Shown: piece after piece, positions 63,008 through 64,000 of the stretch
Position numbering within the stretch: the first letter of the stretch is position 1
Layout of the letters: every line of letters starts with the position of its first letter
Source of the DNA: Telmatactis stephensoni
Lineage: Eukaryota > Cnidaria > Anthozoa > Actiniaria > Isophelliidae
Reading direction: 5' to 3'
DNA: 64,000 nucleotides
NCBI GenBank assembly: GCA_029948255.1
Contig: JALIZF010001274.1
Span: 146,229-210,228 of the forward strand
The notes under the pieces: generated by a model
What the model saw: only the letters and a program-made list of their open reading frames with translations
Databases searched by the model: none
What the model was told of the DNA's origin: nothing
Translations under genes and position numbers: made by a program

Positions 63008-63059
63008 ATATATAAAGAATTATTTTAATCTCAAATCGCAGTTTTTTTGCCAAAATGGC

Positions 63060-63150
63060 GCAGAGAATCCCCGATGTGGACACCCCTCGATCTATGCAGG
63101 CAGGCCCTGTAAATCACAGGGTGCGATCGAGATAAAACTATACTGCTGCT
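63060..63150 (-). repeat. Right terminal inverted repeat
   Basis: Reverse complement starts AGCAGCAGTATAG and ends GGGATTCTCTGC. It pairs with 44709-44799. The polymerase start codon lies only 53 bp inside it. Confidence 0.9.
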
Positions 63151-64000
63151 ACATTTTTCGATGACCGCGCGCCTTTCGAAAAATCTCAGATTTGGGCAAT
63201 TTGGGCAATTTTGAAAAAGTGCCAAAATTTTGCCTAACTCTCCTGGAAATCAGGTTCTGTTCACTAATTTAGTGTTCTAGAGATGTCTTCTGCCTTTTGG
63301 GCTGCAAAAATCCAAAATCCCAGTCGGGTCCAATTTTGACATTTTTCGATGACCGTGCGCCTTTCGAAAAATCTCAGATTTGGGCAATTTTGAAAAAGTG
63401 CCAAAATTTTGCCTAACTCTCCTGGAAATCAGGTTCTGTTCACTAATTTAGTGTTCTAGAGATGTCTTCTGCCTTTTGGGCTGCAAAAATCCAAAATCCC
63501 TGTCGGGTCCAATTTTGACATTTTTCGATGACCGCCCGCCTTTAGAAAAATCTCAGATTTGGGCAATTTGGGCAATTTTGAAAAAGTGCCAAAATTTTGC
63601 CTAACTCTCCTGGAAATCAGGTTCAGTGCACTAATTTAGTGTTCTAGAGATGTCTTCTGCCTTTTGGGCTGCAAAAATCCAAAATCCCAGTCGGGTCCAA
63701 TTTTGACATTTTTCGATGACCGTGCGCCTTTCGAAAAATCTCAGATTTGGGTAATTTTGAAAAAGTGCCAAAATTTTGCCTAACTCTCCTGGAAATCAGG
63801 TTCTGTTCACTAATTTAGTGTTCTAGAGATGTCTTCTGCCTTTTGGGCTGCAAAAATCCAAAATCCCAGTCGGGTCCAATTTTGACATTTTTCGATGACC
63901 GTGCGACTTTCGAAAAATCTCAGATTTGGTAATTTTGAAAAAGTGCCAAAATTTTGCCTAACTCTCCTGGAAATCAGGTTCTGTTCACTACTTTAGTGTT
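63151..64000. repeat. 179-188-bp satellite array reaching the window end
   Basis: ACATTTTTCGATGACCG starts at 63151, 63339, 63518, 63706 and 63885. Units of 188 and 179 bp differ by the presence of a second GGGCAATTT. Identity between units is very high. The first unit begins exactly at the outer base of the viral terminal repeat. No coding capacity is apparent. Confidence 0.95.

Larger units (their letters stand above)
44709..63150. mobile_element. Integrated polinton-like dsDNA virus element
   Basis: 18.4 kb between 91-bp terminal inverted repeats. Gene content is viral: VLTF3-like factor, candidate jelly-roll capsid protein, A32-type packaging ATPase, DDE integrase and a replication polyprotein with polymerase and helicase motifs, plus about 17 small genes. 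The base composition is visibly less AT-rich than the host flanks. It resembles Maverick/Polinton, adintovirus and polinton-like virus layouts (TIRs, rve-type integrase, capsid and ATPase), but the VLTF3-like gene and the polymerase-helicase fusion are unlike a standard Polinton. The capsid, ATPase and integrase genes each carry stops or frameshifts, so this copy is decaying. No target-site duplication was found (CTGGCC left, ACATTT right). Confidence 0.85.

Overview
The window looks like nuclear DNA of an anthozoan-type cnidarian (stony coral or anemone relative) carrying an integrated double-stranded DNA virus or polinton-like element. The host assignment is an inference. It rests on AT-rich intergenic DNA full of small inverted-repeat transposons and satellites, three intronless rhodopsin-class receptor genes, and an IFIT-type tetratricopeptide gene. 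No ribosomal RNA and no bacterial operon structure is visible.

Host part, 1-44708. This stretch is mostly non-coding. Three intronless GPCR genes lie at 12352-13362 (+), 19904-20884 (-) and 30239-31171 (-). Between them are a 153-bp satellite (16052-19336, about 21 copies), long TTTTC and AAAAT microsatellites, at least eight short inverted-repeat (MITE-like) elements, and a 507-bp element with about 80-bp terminal repeats and a 9-bp flanking repeat that holds a gene fragment (4942-5448). From 35944 to 44708 there is a large inverted duplication. Each arm carries an IFIT-like gene followed by a 72-nt tRNA-like sequence. The plus-strand copy (42881-44557) is intact and the minus-strand copy (36095-37789) is broken. 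The intact copy has a tandemly duplicated upstream region with kappaB-like sites and a TATA box.

Viral element, 44709-63150 (18.4 kb). It is bounded by 91-bp terminal inverted repeats that begin AGCAGCAGTA. Its left end lies exactly at the 3' end of the tRNA-like sequence. It encodes a VLTF3-like late transcription factor, a candidate double-jelly-roll major capsid protein (two in-frame stops), a degenerate A32/FtsK-type packaging ATPase, a retrovirus-like DDE integrase (one frameshift) and a set of small membrane, coiled-coil and beta-rich candidate virion proteins. It also encodes a BRO-N/VRR-NUC/zinc-finger protein, several C2HC zinc-finger proteins, and one 1066-residue polypeptide that appears to fuse a minimal family B DNA polymerase, an SF1 helicase and a C-terminal HNH-like module. 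No adenain-type protease was found.

Nearly every element gene starts inside or directly after a TATATA(A)TG motif. At three places two divergent genes share one palindrome of the form CAT-TATATATA-ATG. Together with the VLTF3-like gene this suggests a virus-encoded late transcription programme with very short leaders, and it is the most interesting feature of the window. The capsid, ATPase, integrase and some small genes are broken. The polymerase-helicase, VLTF3-like, coiled-coil and zinc-finger genes remain open. The right end of the element abuts a 179-188-bp satellite that runs to the end of the window.
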